This document shows positions 1 to 7,527 of a stretch of DNA of 9,811 nucleotides, in pieces; within the stretch, counting starts at the first letter, position 1, and each line of letters opens with the position of its first letter. The stretch covers positions 1 to 9,811 of the forward strand of contig DEPR01000049.1 of NCBI GenBank assembly GCA_002358895.1, given 5' to 3'. This DNA comes from Ruminococcus sp. UBA3387 (GTDB taxonomy: Bacteria > Bacillota > Clostridia > Oscillospirales > Ruminococcaceae). The position numbers were made by a program, and so were the translations under genes. Below the pieces are notes generated by a model. That model did not search any database and was not told where the DNA came from. It worked only from the letters and a program-made list of their open reading frames with translations.

Positions 1-881
1 AGAAGCTCAGTAAAGCTTCCTCTGTCGTCCTCATTCATTTTCAAAGTAAAAGCAACCTTTTCCTTCGGAAGATAGGATAAATATGTGCTGTAAAGCTTTT
101 TTGCAAAAGAGTTATGTGGAATTTCAGGCATAACAAGAGTTTCGGCCTGTTTGCTGAATACGTCCAGCAGGTCCACAATTTCACCAAGAGTAACCTTGTG
201 TGTAACAGGCACAGCACAGTAGTCGCCATTGTCCGTGAGAACCGTATCAATGCCATCAAAAGTGCAACGATGTTCCTTGCCCTCAAGTGCGTCAAGCATT
301 TCACAAACAAGGTCGTCGATATATACAAGCTCCAGCTTAACTGCCCTGTCGTTTACCTGAATAGGCAGGTCGTTTGCAATGTTGTTGCAGAAAGTAGCCA
401 CAGCTGAATTGTAGTTTGGTCTGCACCACTTGCCGAAGATGTTAGGAAATCTGTATACAAGCACCTTTGCACCTGTTTTTTTACCATAATCGAAAAACAG
501 CTGTTCCCCTGCCTTCTTGCTTCTGCCGTAATCGCTGTCATATCTGCCGATAAGCGTTGCCTGAATTGAGCTTGAAAGCATAACAGGGCAGGTATTTCTG
601 TGCTTTTCAAGTGTTTCAATCAGTCTGCTTGCAAAGCCGAAATTGCCCTGCATAAATTCATCGGTGTTTTCAGGTCTGTTTACCCCTGCAAGATTGAATA
701 CAAAATCAGCCTTTTTGCAGTATCCATCAAGCAACTCAGGAGCAGTGTCTATGTCATAAAGATAAAGCTCACCGATTTCGAGTTCAGGACGGGTTCTGTC
801 TTTTCCCTGTTTTATGTTTTCCAGTGCAGCAACCAGGTTCTTACCAACAAACCCCTTTGCACCTGTGATTAATATGTTCAT
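1..881 (-). CDS. capF: CapF-like UDP-2-acetamido-2,6-dideoxy-hexulose 3-epimerase/4-reductase, partial (3' end missing)
   Basis: This is a bifunctional enzyme of the UDP-L-FucNAc pathway. In the known family a C-terminal cupin domain epimerises C3 of the CapE product, and an N-terminal SDR domain then reduces the C4 ketone with NADPH, giving UDP-2-acetamido-2,6-dideoxy-L-talose. The window holds 293 codons. They start with a Rossmann glycine motif GAKGFVG (residues 7-13), followed by an NLAGVNRPE segment (63-71), serines 103-105 and Tyr118-x3-Lys122 as the SDR catalytic pair. The family is about 369 residues long, so the visible part covers the whole SDR domain and the first residues of the cupin domain, including the hallmark NEDDRGSFTEL (283-293). 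The rest, including the metal ligands, lies beyond the left edge. The ATG overlaps the stop of the upstream acyltransferase gene as ATGA, which suggests translational coupling. A plain RmlD-type reductase is unlikely because of the cupin entry motif. Confidence 0.9.
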   Translation of the reverse strand, partial: MNILITGAKGFVGKNLVAALENIKQGKDRTRPELEIGELYLYDIDTAPELLDGYCKKADFVFNLAGVNRPENTDEFMQGNFGFASRLIETLEKHRNTCPVMLSSSIQATLIGRYDSDYGRSKKAGEQLFFDYGKKTGAKVLVYRFPNIFGKWCRPNYNSAVATFCNNIANDLPIQVNDRAVKLELVYIDDLVCEMLDALEGKEHRCTFDGIDTVLTDNGDYCAVPVTHKVTLGEIVDLLDVFSKQAETLVMPEIPHNSFAKKLYSTYLSYLPKEKVAFTLKMNEDDRGSFTEL

Positions 882-1537
882 ATGCGTTCTCTTTTCCAAT
901 CAATGTTTTCCTTGGTGATTTTAGCAGGATTTCCTGCAATTACAACGTGAGGCTGGTCGAATTGCTTTGTAACAACCGAGCAGGCTGCAACAATGCTGTT
1001 GTCCGGGATTTTAGTGCCTTTGCAGATAAAAGCACGCTGACCAATCCAGACGTGATTTCCTATATTAATATCCTTGCTGTGATTAATTCTGTTTCCGTCA
1101 AGGTCAGTTACTGAGTGGCTGTCGCCTGTACGGAACTCGATGTTCCCCGAGAACATACAGTCCTCACCAATGTTTATATTGCACCCTTCTATGCAAGCCA
1201 GCCCCACAGTTCCGTGGGAGGATGTGTTCTGACCTATAGTAACGCAGTTGCCGTCATCTTCAAACCATACGGACAGGTTGGAAAGCCTGCAGTTTTCACC
1301 GATAATCACTTTGTTTTTATTACCGAAAAAACGGAAGTTGCAATTATTGATAATTGAGTTTCTGCCAATAACAACAGAGTTGCCGTTGCCCTTGTCAACC
1401 AGCTTTGTGCGTTTCATAAATACTGTGGGGTGAACGTCTTTTATCCTGCTGTTTCCTGCAAATAAGCGGAATATACTCATAATAAAGCCGTATATTTTTT
1501 CGTGCTTACACAGCCAGTTTCTGATTTTTCTTTTCAT
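878..1537 (-). CDS. Left-handed beta-helix (hexapeptide repeat) acyltransferase, probably sugar O-acetyltransferase
   Basis: This 219-residue protein belongs to the LbH hexapeptide acyltransferases, cytoplasmic enzymes that usually move an acetyl group from acetyl-CoA to a sugar or nucleotide sugar. After a basic N-terminal region of about 30 residues it shows hexapeptide-like turns: VVIGRNS (55-61), KVIIGENC (76-83), VTIGQNT (99-105), INIGEDC (121-127), INIGNHVWIG (157-166) and a final VVIAGNPAKI (198-207). GDSHS (138-142) carries the likely catalytic His141, as in the WcaF/maltose-acetyltransferase-like branch. The ATG at 1537 was chosen because GGAGG sits 5 bases upstream; a TTG at 1549 would lie partly upstream of that site. 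The gene sits between capE and capF and overlaps capF by 4 bases. O-acetylation of the FucNAc-containing repeat unit is the simplest role. N-acetylation is less likely, because no aminotransferase is visible and the precursor UDP-GlcNAc is already N-acetylated. Confidence 0.85.
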   Translation of the reverse strand: MKRKIRNWLCKHEKIYGFIMSIFRLFAGNSRIKDVHPTVFMKRTKLVDKGNGNSVVIGRNSIINNCNFRFFGNKNKVIIGENCRLSNLSVWFEDDGNCVTIGQNTSSHGTVGLACIEGCNINIGEDCMFSGNIEFRTGDSHSVTDLDGNRINHSKDINIGNHVWIGQRAFICKGTKIPDNSIVAACSVVTKQFDQPHVVIAGNPAKITKENIDWKRERI

Positions 1538-1542
1538 AAAAG

Positions 1543-1547
1543 CCTCC
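1543..1547 (-). promoter_or_regulatory. Shine-Dalgarno site fixing the acyltransferase start
   Basis: GGAGG on the minus strand lies 5 bases before the ATG at 1537. It overlaps an in-frame TTG at 1549 that would otherwise add four residues, so the ATG is the better start. Confidence 0.8.
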
Positions 1548-1587
1548 AAAATTTATGAAGTATATTGCCTGTAAAACATCAAGCTGA

Positions 1588-2619
1588 TTATTTGGCAAGT
1601 TCCTCCTGAATGTATTCAAGAGCGGCAATCTTAGCCTTTGTTTCTTCAACGTCAAGAAGCTGAGTGTTGTTTGAGTTGAATTCAGTAAGAGTGTTTCTTT
1701 CCTTATCACCCTGATTGAAATATTTGTCGTAGTTCAGACCACGCTTGTCGCAAGGCACACGATAGAAATCGCCCATATCAATAGCGTGGGCACATTCTTC
1801 GTTTGTGAGCAGGGTTTCATAAACCTTTTCACCGTGACGGATACCAATAACCTTGATGTCCTCTTTTTTGCCACCGAATAAATCGCATACAGCCTCAGCA
1901 AGAGTCTGGATTGTGCAGGCAGGAGCTTTCTGAACAAGAATATCACCTGATTCACCGTGTTCAAATGCGAACAGCACCAGGTCAACAGCTTCGTCCAATG
2001 ACATAATAAATCTTGTCATATTCGGGTCGGTGAGAGTAATGGGACTGCCGTTGCGAATCTGGTCAATCCAGAGAGGAATAACCGAGCCACGGGAACACAT
2101 AACGTTGCCGTATCTTGTACAGCAGATTTTTGTTTCCTGAGTTGTTCTTGCCTTTGCAACGATAACCTTTTCCATCATAGCTTTTGATGTACCCATAGCG
2201 TTTACAGGGTAAGCAGCCTTGTCAGTTGAAAGGCAGACAATGTTCTTTACACCTGCTTCAATAGCTGCAGTAAGAACGTTTTCAGTACCCAGTACATTTG
2301 TCTTTACAGCTTCGATAGGGAAGAATTCACAAGATGGAACCTGCTTGAGAGCAGCAGCGTGGAAAATGTAGTCAACTCCGTGCATAGCGTTTTTGATGCT
2401 TGCAAGGTCACGGACATCTCCGATATAGAACTTGATTTTGTCAGCGACCTCAGGCATTCTCACCTGAAATTCGTGACGCATATCGTCCTGTTTCTTTTCG
2501 TCTCTTGAAAAGATACGGATTTCCCCGATATCAGTTTTGAGAAAACGGTTAAGCACAGCATTTCCGAAGGAGCCTGTACCACCTGTTATCATAAGTGTTT
2601 TGTTAGTAAATAAGCCCAT
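1588..2619 (-). CDS. capE: CapE-like UDP-N-acetylglucosamine 4,6-dehydratase (inverting, 5-epimerising)
   Basis: This is the first step of the UDP-L-FucNAc pathway: NADP-dependent 4,6-dehydration of UDP-GlcNAc with inversion at C5, giving the 2-acetamido-2,6-dideoxy-L-hexos-4-ulose that CapF uses. The protein is a 343-residue SDR, the usual CapE length. It shows the Rossmann motif GGTGSFG (13-19), IGDVRD (66-71), FHAAALKQVP (86-95) and the STDK motif (131-134). At the classic YxxxK position it has Met142-x3-Lys146. Met in place of Tyr is known in the WbpM/CapE group, so this is not a sign of decay. MTRFIMS (201-207) and IGIRHGEKVYE (258-268) are conserved in the FlaA1/PseB/CapE family. The ATG at 2619 was chosen because GGAG lies 6 bases upstream and the protein then begins right before the first beta strand; an in-frame ATG at 2643 adds eight residues without a good site. 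PseB is the main alternative, but the CapF partner downstream favours CapE. Confidence 0.93.
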   Translation of the reverse strand: MGLFTNKTLMITGGTGSFGNAVLNRFLKTDIGEIRIFSRDEKKQDDMRHEFQVRMPEVADKIKFYIGDVRDLASIKNAMHGVDYIFHAAALKQVPSCEFFPIEAVKTNVLGTENVLTAAIEAGVKNIVCLSTDKAAYPVNAMGTSKAMMEKVIVAKARTTQETKICCTRYGNVMCSRGSVIPLWIDQIRNGSPITLTDPNMTRFIMSLDEAVDLVLFAFEHGESGDILVQKAPACTIQTLAEAVCDLFGGKKEDIKVIGIRHGEKVYETLLTNEECAHAIDMGDFYRVPCDKRGLNYDKYFNQGDKERNTLTEFNSNNTQLLDVEETKAKIAALEYIQEELAK

Positions 2620-2625
2620 TTTTTT

Positions 2626-2629
2626 CTCC
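2626..2629 (-). promoter_or_regulatory. Shine-Dalgarno site fixing the capE start
   Basis: GGAG followed by six A residues precedes the ATG at 2619. In-frame ATGs at 2643 and 2631 lie upstream of or overlap this site and have no comparable purine tract, so 2619 is the preferred start. Confidence 0.75.
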
Positions 2630-2633
2630 ATTC

Positions 2634-2649
2634 TGCCGACCATTCGGCA
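2634..2649 (-). other. Small inverted repeat in the capE leader
   Basis: TGCCGA, a 4-base loop, then TCGGCA forms a 6-bp stem just upstream of the capE Shine-Dalgarno site. It has no T-tract after it, so it is not a terminator. It could slightly affect translation or mRNA stability, or it could be chance; the stem is short. Confidence 0.3.
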
Positions 2650-2657
2650 TATTAATT

Positions 2658-2686
2658 GATTTATCTTAAAATATAAACTTTGTCAA
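2658..2686 (-). promoter_or_regulatory. Possible internal sigma-A-type promoter before capE
   Basis: In the 75-base gap between the flippase and capE, the minus strand has a perfect -35 hexamer TTGACA (2686-2681). A weak -10 match, TAAATC (2663-2658), follows after a 17-base spacer. The predicted start of transcription near 2651 would give a leader of about 30 bases with a good ribosome site. The surrounding sequence is very AT-rich, so chance matches are easy and the -10 is poor. If real, it would let the FucNAc genes be expressed apart from the upstream genes. Confidence 0.35.
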
Positions 2687-2694
2687 AAGCAATC

Positions 2695-3984
2695 TTATTT
2701 TAGCTTTCTCAGTAAAATCGCATCTATCATAAGCATAGCATTGGGCCTTAGCTCCTTGATGAACATAGGCAGAACAATGCTTGTGAAAATCTGAGTTATG
2801 AGTGAAGCAAGGGCAGCACCCAGAGCACCCCAGAGATGAATAAATCCAATGTTCAGTAAAACATTCATTATTGCGGCACAGCCGTAAATGATTTTCAGAT
2901 ATTTCTGCTTACCCTCAGAAACAATCCAGGCATTTCTTGCAACGCCTAAGTATGAGAAGGAAGTATACCAGGTAACTACCTTGAGTATATCAGCAGACGG
3001 CTCATATTGTTCGCCATAAAGAATGCCGACGAATAAGTCGCCGAAAATCAGAAAGCCTATTGAAACAACTGTGGATAAATAGAAGACAATAGCATAAAGC
3101 TGTCGGTTTTTCTTTTCATATTGCTCCTGACTGACTTTTTTCAATCTGAGTATTGACGGATACATAGAGTCGATAATTGCCTGTAAAACGAAAACCCAAA
3201 GATGACAAGCGGTAAAAGCAACTGAGTAGTAACCTACTTCGCTTGAATTTCTCATCTGCTTGAGCATCATCTTGTCAGTCTGACTATAAACAGCCACCAT
3301 TATTGAAGATAAAATATAGTGATAACTTATCTTGAGAAGTGAAAAAGCCTTGTTTTTGGAAAAGCTCAGTTTCGGACCGTTGTAATGCCTGTAAGCAGAG
3401 TAAAGGAAAATTGCAACAACAATATAGTCAACAGAGGTTGCAAAAGCAAACCAACGAATGTCCATTCCTAATATAAGGAGTATGATTTTATATAGGGAAG
3501 TGATTATGTAGGCACATAAAATTGCCATTGCAGTAATTTTTGATTTGTATTGATACTGAAACCAAAAATTGAATATTTCAAAGACGTGAAATATTGGACC
3601 AAGACTGCAAAGTGCAACTACAACGATAGTAAGAGGCTCACCCCTGTCAACGATTGATACAATGCCTATTATGAGCAGTGATGATAAAACGCTTGATAAA
3701 AGACGCAATACCAATGATGAGCCAATCGCCTTTCCCTGTTCATCAGGATGGTCAACAAAGTCCTTGATGATTACAGAGTTTAAACCAAGTGTGCATAAAG
3801 AAGTGAAGAACACAACATATGCACTACCGTAGCTGATTAATCCATAGTTGCTTGAACCAAGATAACGAGCAGTAAGAATACCGACAAATAATGATAAAAT
3901 CATTTGAACGATTTTACCACCAATAAGCCAGCCGGCATTTTTGGCCTCTTTGTTTCTGAAAAATTTACTGATAACTGATTTCAT
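2695..3984 (-). CDS. Wzx-type polysaccharide flippase (MOP superfamily)
   Basis: This integral membrane protein would move the undecaprenyl-linked repeat unit to the outer face of the membrane. It has 429 residues and about 12 hydrophobic segments, roughly at 18-40, 47-70, 88-111, 117-141, 150-172, 178-197, 218-236, 251-273, 295-322, 332-350, 363-382 and 385-407, which fits the Polysacc_synt/Wzx family in length and topology. Family-typical features are ILTARYLG (36-43) followed by SNYGLISYGSA (45-55) near the first loop, and QTDKMMLKQM (235-244) at the start of the second half. The ATG at 3984 was preferred over an in-frame TTG at 3993; GGTGA lies 9 bases upstream and GGA 4 bases upstream, so the ribosome site is modest. 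The gene starts 22 bases after the third glycosyltransferase and is the last gene before the possible internal promoter. A lipid II flippase is unlikely given the neighbours. Confidence 0.9.
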   Translation of the reverse strand: MKSVISKFFRNKEAKNAGWLIGGKIVQMILSLFVGILTARYLGSSNYGLISYGSAYVVFFTSLCTLGLNSVIIKDFVDHPDEQGKAIGSSLVLRLLSSVLSSLLIIGIVSIVDRGEPLTIVVVALCSLGPIFHVFEIFNFWFQYQYKSKITAMAILCAYIITSLYKIILLILGMDIRWFAFATSVDYIVVAIFLYSAYRHYNGPKLSFSKNKAFSLLKISYHYILSSIMVAVYSQTDKMMLKQMRNSSEVGYYSVAFTACHLWVFVLQAIIDSMYPSILRLKKVSQEQYEKKNRQLYAIVFYLSTVVSIGFLIFGDLFVGILYGEQYEPSADILKVVTWYTSFSYLGVARNAWIVSEGKQKYLKIIYGCAAIMNVLLNIGFIHLWGALGAALASLITQIFTSIVLPMFIKELRPNAMLMIDAILLRKLK

Positions 3985-4006
3985 TTGTTCCAATCACCAT
4001 AAAGGA

Positions 4007-5167
4007 TTATTTTTTTAGCTTGCTTTTAATTGAATAAATAAGCTTGTTTTTGCCAACCTTGAAAAGTCGTTTCCAGAACAGTCCGTAGGTTTCATATTCC
4101 ACTCTTTTGTATGAGCAGTCGAATTCTGCCATAGGAATATCCCTGCCATCAATGTTATAGAGGAAAATGTCCTCACCGGAAATCTGATTTGTAATGTTTG
4201 CATCAACAGGTCTCATTACCATACCGTATGACGCCACAGGGGACAATTCAGGAATTTTCTTATCAGTAAGAAGATATTTTTTGTCAAAATTCCATAGCTT
4301 CATTCCGTTTAGGTTGACGCATATATCCTTGCCGTCAATGTCGTCAATCTTGTCAAAAATCCGTTCAAAGAACAAATCATATTTAACAGCCTGTTCAAAG
4401 TCAGGCAACTTGTATTCAACCTTGTTACCCTGTTGTAACGGCACCTGGAATGTAGCACTTGATGAGCTGTTGTGAGTGCCCATCTCTGAAAAGTTTGTTG
4501 TCATTCCTGCGTAAGGAACAGCATAGTACAAATTTTTTTCAACCATATAGGATATAAAATACTTGCCCCAGGATTGCTGGCTCCACCTGAGAATAGTGCT
4601 TGGCATAGCCTTGTTTTCAGCAGGAAGCTTGTCCTCGTGGAGAAGATACCATTCCTTGAAAAGGTTCCATTGTTCCTTTGCCCAGCATTGTCCCCAGGAG
4701 ATGCTGTATTGCCCTAAATAAGCGTCGTATTCATTTTTTTCAGGTATAAACTGAAGCCCTGCATAACCATTCCAGCAGTGTGAATAAAGTGAAGCACCGA
4801 CAATTTTCGGATTGTCCTTGTAATAGTTAATTGCAGCATAAGTGTAATTATAGAAGGAAGGGGAAACCATAAGGTCGTCCTCAAGAATTATAACAGCACC
4901 ATATTGGTTTGATAAATCACCACATTGGATAATGTGCTTTCTCAGCCCCTGTCTTTCAGGATAACGCTTTATAATCTTGTTTCCATAGTTCCATTGGAAC
5001 TCATCTGCAACCTTCTGAACATCATCACTTCGGTTGCTTTCGTCAATACTGATGATAAGGTCAATGCCGTCAAAAGGGTAGTGAGCGTTTACAATAGATT
5101 GGAGCAGCCTCCTCATAGAATCCGGCCTGTTATATCCGACTGCGACGATTGCCGGTTTAATGCTCAT
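4007..5167 (-). CDS. GT-A fold glycosyltransferase (GT2/GT13-like) with an unassigned C-terminal region
   Basis: This is a predicted cytoplasmic glycosyltransferase of 386 residues that adds one sugar of the repeat unit; donor and acceptor cannot be read from the sequence. The N-terminal half looks like a GT-A fold: AIVAVGYNRPD (6-16), LIISIDESN (37-45) and a metal-binding ILEDDLMVSPSFY (94-106) with Glu96-Asp97-Asp98. The LEDDL..SP.F pattern resembles eukaryotic GnT-I (GT13) as well as GT2. Residues 148-226, rich in Trp and Tyr, probably complete the acceptor site. From about residue 250 to the end lies a further section with a YDLFFERI segment (263-270) and a CVNLNGMK segment (283-290), ending in a very basic tail (364-386) that could touch the membrane. 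I recall similar tails in other surface-polysaccharide transferases but cannot assign a function. AGGAG lies 8 bases before the ATG. Confidence 0.82.
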   Translation of the reverse strand: MSIKPAIVAVGYNRPDSMRRLLQSIVNAHYPFDGIDLIISIDESNRSDDVQKVADEFQWNYGNKIIKRYPERQGLRKHIIQCGDLSNQYGAVIILEDDLMVSPSFYNYTYAAINYYKDNPKIVGASLYSHCWNGYAGLQFIPEKNEYDAYLGQYSISWGQCWAKEQWNLFKEWYLLHEDKLPAENKAMPSTILRWSQQSWGKYFISYMVEKNLYYAVPYAGMTTNFSEMGTHNSSSSATFQVPLQQGNKVEYKLPDFEQAVKYDLFFERIFDKIDDIDGKDICVNLNGMKLWNFDKKYLLTDKKIPELSPVASYGMVMRPVDANITNQISGEDIFLYNIDGRDIPMAEFDCSYKRVEYETYGLFWKRLFKVGKNKLIYSIKSKLKK

Positions 5168-5192
5168 AAAAACAGCTCCTTTTCTTATAAGT

Positions 5193-6203
5193 TTATTTGA
5201 TAGTATAATATAACTTTAAAAGTATATAAATCGGTAATGTGAGATTCAGCTTCATAAAGCATTTTATTGACTTTTTCATAAAGCCCGAAACTGCACAAGC
5301 TCTGATGATTTCATCGAAGAACTCATCATTTTTAATGTATTTGTAATTTTCCTTGAATACAGAATAGCTTTTAAATCTTGCGTCATTAGCCATACAAGCA
5401 ATGTAGAATGACATCTGCTTTTGCATCCAGAGCTTTTTCTGTTCGCCTGAAAAAGCGTTGTTTTCCTCCAGCACCTGCTTTAAAAGCATATTGGTCTTGT
5501 TTATATAGGAAAACATATTTTCCTTGTGAGAGCTCATAGTCGAGCCTGATTCTCTTATGTAATACTGATAAAAAGGCTTGTCCAGATAGCCTACATTTTC
5601 GGCTTTTGACAAAGCAGTAAGCATAAAAGCACCGTCTTCGTTGTATTTGTATGACGGGTCGAATCTTATTTGATTTTTGTCAAGAAACTCCTTGTTGTAT
5701 ATCTTTGAGCCGATACAGCACATTACAGCCCAGTTTATGTTGGTCAGACATTCTGCGACAAAATCTGAACGGGCATATTTCCCGTCCGATAAAGTTGCAG
5801 CAGCAATACGAGGCGTGTTCCTTTGAATGTATGTATAAGATGAAAATACTACTTCCGTGTTGTTTTCCCTTGCAAAGTCGAGCATAGTTTCAACAGCGTC
5901 AGGAGTAAATGTGTCGTCTGAGTCAAGGAACATAATCCATTGACCTGACGCATTATCCAGCCCCTTGTTACGGGCAACAGCCTGACCGGAGTTCTGTTCG
6001 TTCTTGAAAACTTTAATTCGTTGGTCGGTCTTGGCAAGGCGATAACATTCCTCCAAGGATTTGTCCTTTGAGCAATCATCTATGAGCAGTATTTCAATGT
6101 TACTGTAAGTCTGTTCCACAAGGCTTTTTACGCATAAAGCCAGATCCTTTTCAACGTTATAAACAGGAACGATAACAGAAACCAATCCCTTGATATATTC
6201 CAT
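5193..6203 (-). CDS. Family 2 glycosyltransferase
   Basis: This is a 336-residue GT-A glycosyltransferase with the classic GT2 layout: VSVIVPVYNVE (8-18), EILLIDDCSKD (37-47), a nucleotide-sugar segment NSGQAVARNKGL (71-82) and the metal-binding DSDD (94-97). A YNEDGAF segment (187-193) holds the likely catalytic base. After about residue 220 come a helical region and a basic, hydrophobic C-terminus (310-336) that may sit at the inner membrane face. The enzyme would add one sugar to the lipid-linked repeat unit; its specificity is unknown. The ATG at 6203 is used because AGGAG lies 8 bases upstream; the in-frame GTG at 6212 overlaps the end of that site. Only 5 bases separate it from the stop of the polymerase gene, and that stop codon directly follows the ribosome site, so translation is probably coupled. 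Confidence 0.9.
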   Translation of the reverse strand: MEYIKGLVSVIVPVYNVEKDLALCVKSLVEQTYSNIEILLIDDCSKDKSLEECYRLAKTDQRIKVFKNEQNSGQAVARNKGLDNASGQWIMFLDSDDTFTPDAVETMLDFARENNTEVVFSSYTYIQRNTPRIAAATLSDGKYARSDFVAECLTNINWAVMCCIGSKIYNKEFLDKNQIRFDPSYKYNEDGAFMLTALSKAENVGYLDKPFYQYYIRESGSTMSSHKENMFSYINKTNMLLKQVLEENNAFSGEQKKLWMQKQMSFYIACMANDARFKSYSVFKENYKYIKNDEFFDEIIRACAVSGFMKKSIKCFMKLNLTLPIYILLKLYYTIK

Positions 6204-6208
6204 TTTTA

Positions 6209-7498
6209 TCACTCCTTATGAGACGGGGGAGAAACGTTCTTTAAAGATTTTCTACGATGAATATGTTCTCTCTTAAATGCATTAATATTATTTTTTCTTA
6301 TATAGTTGACACATAAGCCAAGCATAAAGAAGAAGAAAGGTTCAATAAGATATGAGCCTGAAAGCCATAGCTTTACCAGAGTCAGGCAGGATATCATAAG
6401 AATGAAGTAGAAATGTCTGTGCTTTCTTGTGATAAATAATGCCTTGATAACCATAAAGAGTATGATACCAAGCAGAACTATGCCTAAAAAGATACCGAAA
6501 TCGCAGAAAAATTCAAGGGCAATATTATGAACATAGTTACCAGCAATAACACGGTCGCTCATTATGCCGTAGCCGAAAATCGGATTTTCTTTTATAGCTT
6601 CAATAATTCGGACAGAAAGCTCATCTCTACCGTTACTGTCGGTGATTTCACCGACAAGGAAGTAGTCAAAAATTCTGGTGCTGAAGCCGTATCGTCTGAA
6701 GAAACGGGAAAGCCTTAATGCCATCGGAATAAGAACAGCGTCAGATGAAATAATAAATATCACTATAAAGAAAGCGATAAGATAAAAAAGTTTTGTGGAA
6801 CTGTTTTTCTTGATAGTCAACAGGAAATAAATTCCCAGTGCAAAATAGATAATGTTAATAAGAATAGGCCCACGGGTACCATAAATAAACGACATAAGTG
6901 CACCAAGCACAGCAATAATCCAGTATTTCGCCTGGTTCTTGGTCAAAGCCCAGTAAATGAGGTAAAGAATACTTGGCAATACCTTGTATGAAGCGTCCAT
7001 ATTGTCAGCGTTAATCACCTGACCGGAGTAGAGGTTATAAATCTGATAGAGAAGCATAACGCTTACTCCCGCAAGGGAAGCCCAGAACAAAGGCTTTTCA
7101 AGCTCCTGGTGGGAATAGCATATTCCTACAAAATACATAGGTATAACCGTAATAAGCATACGGAAGATTACCTGCTCAATAATTACTGCGTTATCCGAGC
7201 TTATGAGCATCGTCAGTATAATTATCAGCAAGCAACCCAGATAGAACAGAATATCAGTTGATTTTATTTTCTTGTTTATATATGGAAATGCAAGTACGGC
7301 AAATATGCCGATAGCAACAGGAATAAGAGCCTTGTAATAATGTCCGATAATCGGAAATCGTCTGAAAATCTGACTGACATATACCAGAATAGTGTTGTTG
7401 GTCCATATGAGTATCACAAGGATTTTAAACATCAGCTTAGGGTCGATTGCCAGAAGCTTCTTACGCTTTTTTACTTCATTTGTATTCATTTTCGGCAT
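6209..7498 (-). CDS. Wzy-type polysaccharide polymerase (O-antigen ligase/polymerase superfamily)
   Basis: This integral membrane protein would polymerise the flipped repeat units on the outer face of the membrane. It has 429 residues with about 12 hydrophobic segments, and an outer loop at about 262-325 flanked by transmembrane segments. The loop carries the superfamily signature: GRDELS (290-295), NPIFGYG (305-311) and HN (324-325). FIYGTRGP (204-211) matches the Arg-containing segment often seen before the loop. N- and C-terminal tails are strongly basic and fit a cytoplasmic location. Overall sequence conservation in this family is low, so the call rests on topology, motifs and cluster context. 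It is called Wzy rather than the LPS ligase WaaL because the organism appears Gram-positive and the cluster has a Wzx partner. The start is unsure: ATG 7498 has AAGG 5 bases upstream, while ATG 7489 lies 11 bases after GGGGG. Confidence 0.85.
   Translation of the reverse strand: MPKMNTNEVKKRKKLLAIDPKLMFKILVILIWTNNTILVYVSQIFRRFPIIGHYYKALIPVAIGIFAVLAFPYINKKIKSTDILFYLGCLLIIILTMLISSDNAVIIEQVIFRMLITVIPMYFVGICYSHQELEKPLFWASLAGVSVMLLYQIYNLYSGQVINADNMDASYKVLPSILYLIYWALTKNQAKYWIIAVLGALMSFIYGTRGPILINIIYFALGIYFLLTIKKNSSTKLFYLIAFFIVIFIISSDAVLIPMALRLSRFFRRYGFSTRIFDYFLVGEITDSNGRDELSVRIIEAIKENPIFGYGIMSDRVIAGNYVHNIALEFFCDFGIFLGIVLLGIILFMVIKALFITRKHRHFYFILMISCLTLVKLWLSGSYLIEPFFFFMLGLCVNYIRKNNINAFKREHIHRRKSLKNVSPPSHKE
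6212..6216 (-). promoter_or_regulatory. Shine-Dalgarno site of the second GT2 gene, abutting the polymerase stop
   Basis: AGGAG lies 8 bases before the ATG at 6203. Its 3' end touches the TGA stop (6211-6209) of the upstream polymerase gene. This arrangement supports the ATG over the GTG at 6212 and suggests that ribosomes ending the polymerase reinitiate here. Confidence 0.75.
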
Positions 7499-7527
7499 CG
7501 CCCCCTTTAGTAGTTTTGGTAGTAGGT

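Noticed and set aside
878..1537. Serine acetyltransferase (CysE)
   Set aside because: It has hexapeptide repeats but lacks the large N-terminal helical domain, and its context is polysaccharide synthesis.
1588..2619. PseB of the pseudaminic acid pathway
   Set aside because: The sequence family overlaps, but the CapF-type partner, the Met at the catalytic Tyr position and the lack of PseC/PseH/PseG/PseI genes favour CapE.
4194..4475. Open frame of 93 codons on the plus strand
   Set aside because: It lies fully inside the third glycosyltransferase gene on the other strand, has no ribosome site or recognisable domain, and is a shadow frame. The same applies to the other plus-strand frames in the window.
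6209..7498. LPS O-antigen ligase (WaaL)
   Set aside because: It shares the superfamily signature, but the ribosome sites and context suggest a Gram-positive organism, and the gene lies with a Wzx flippase in a polysaccharide cluster.
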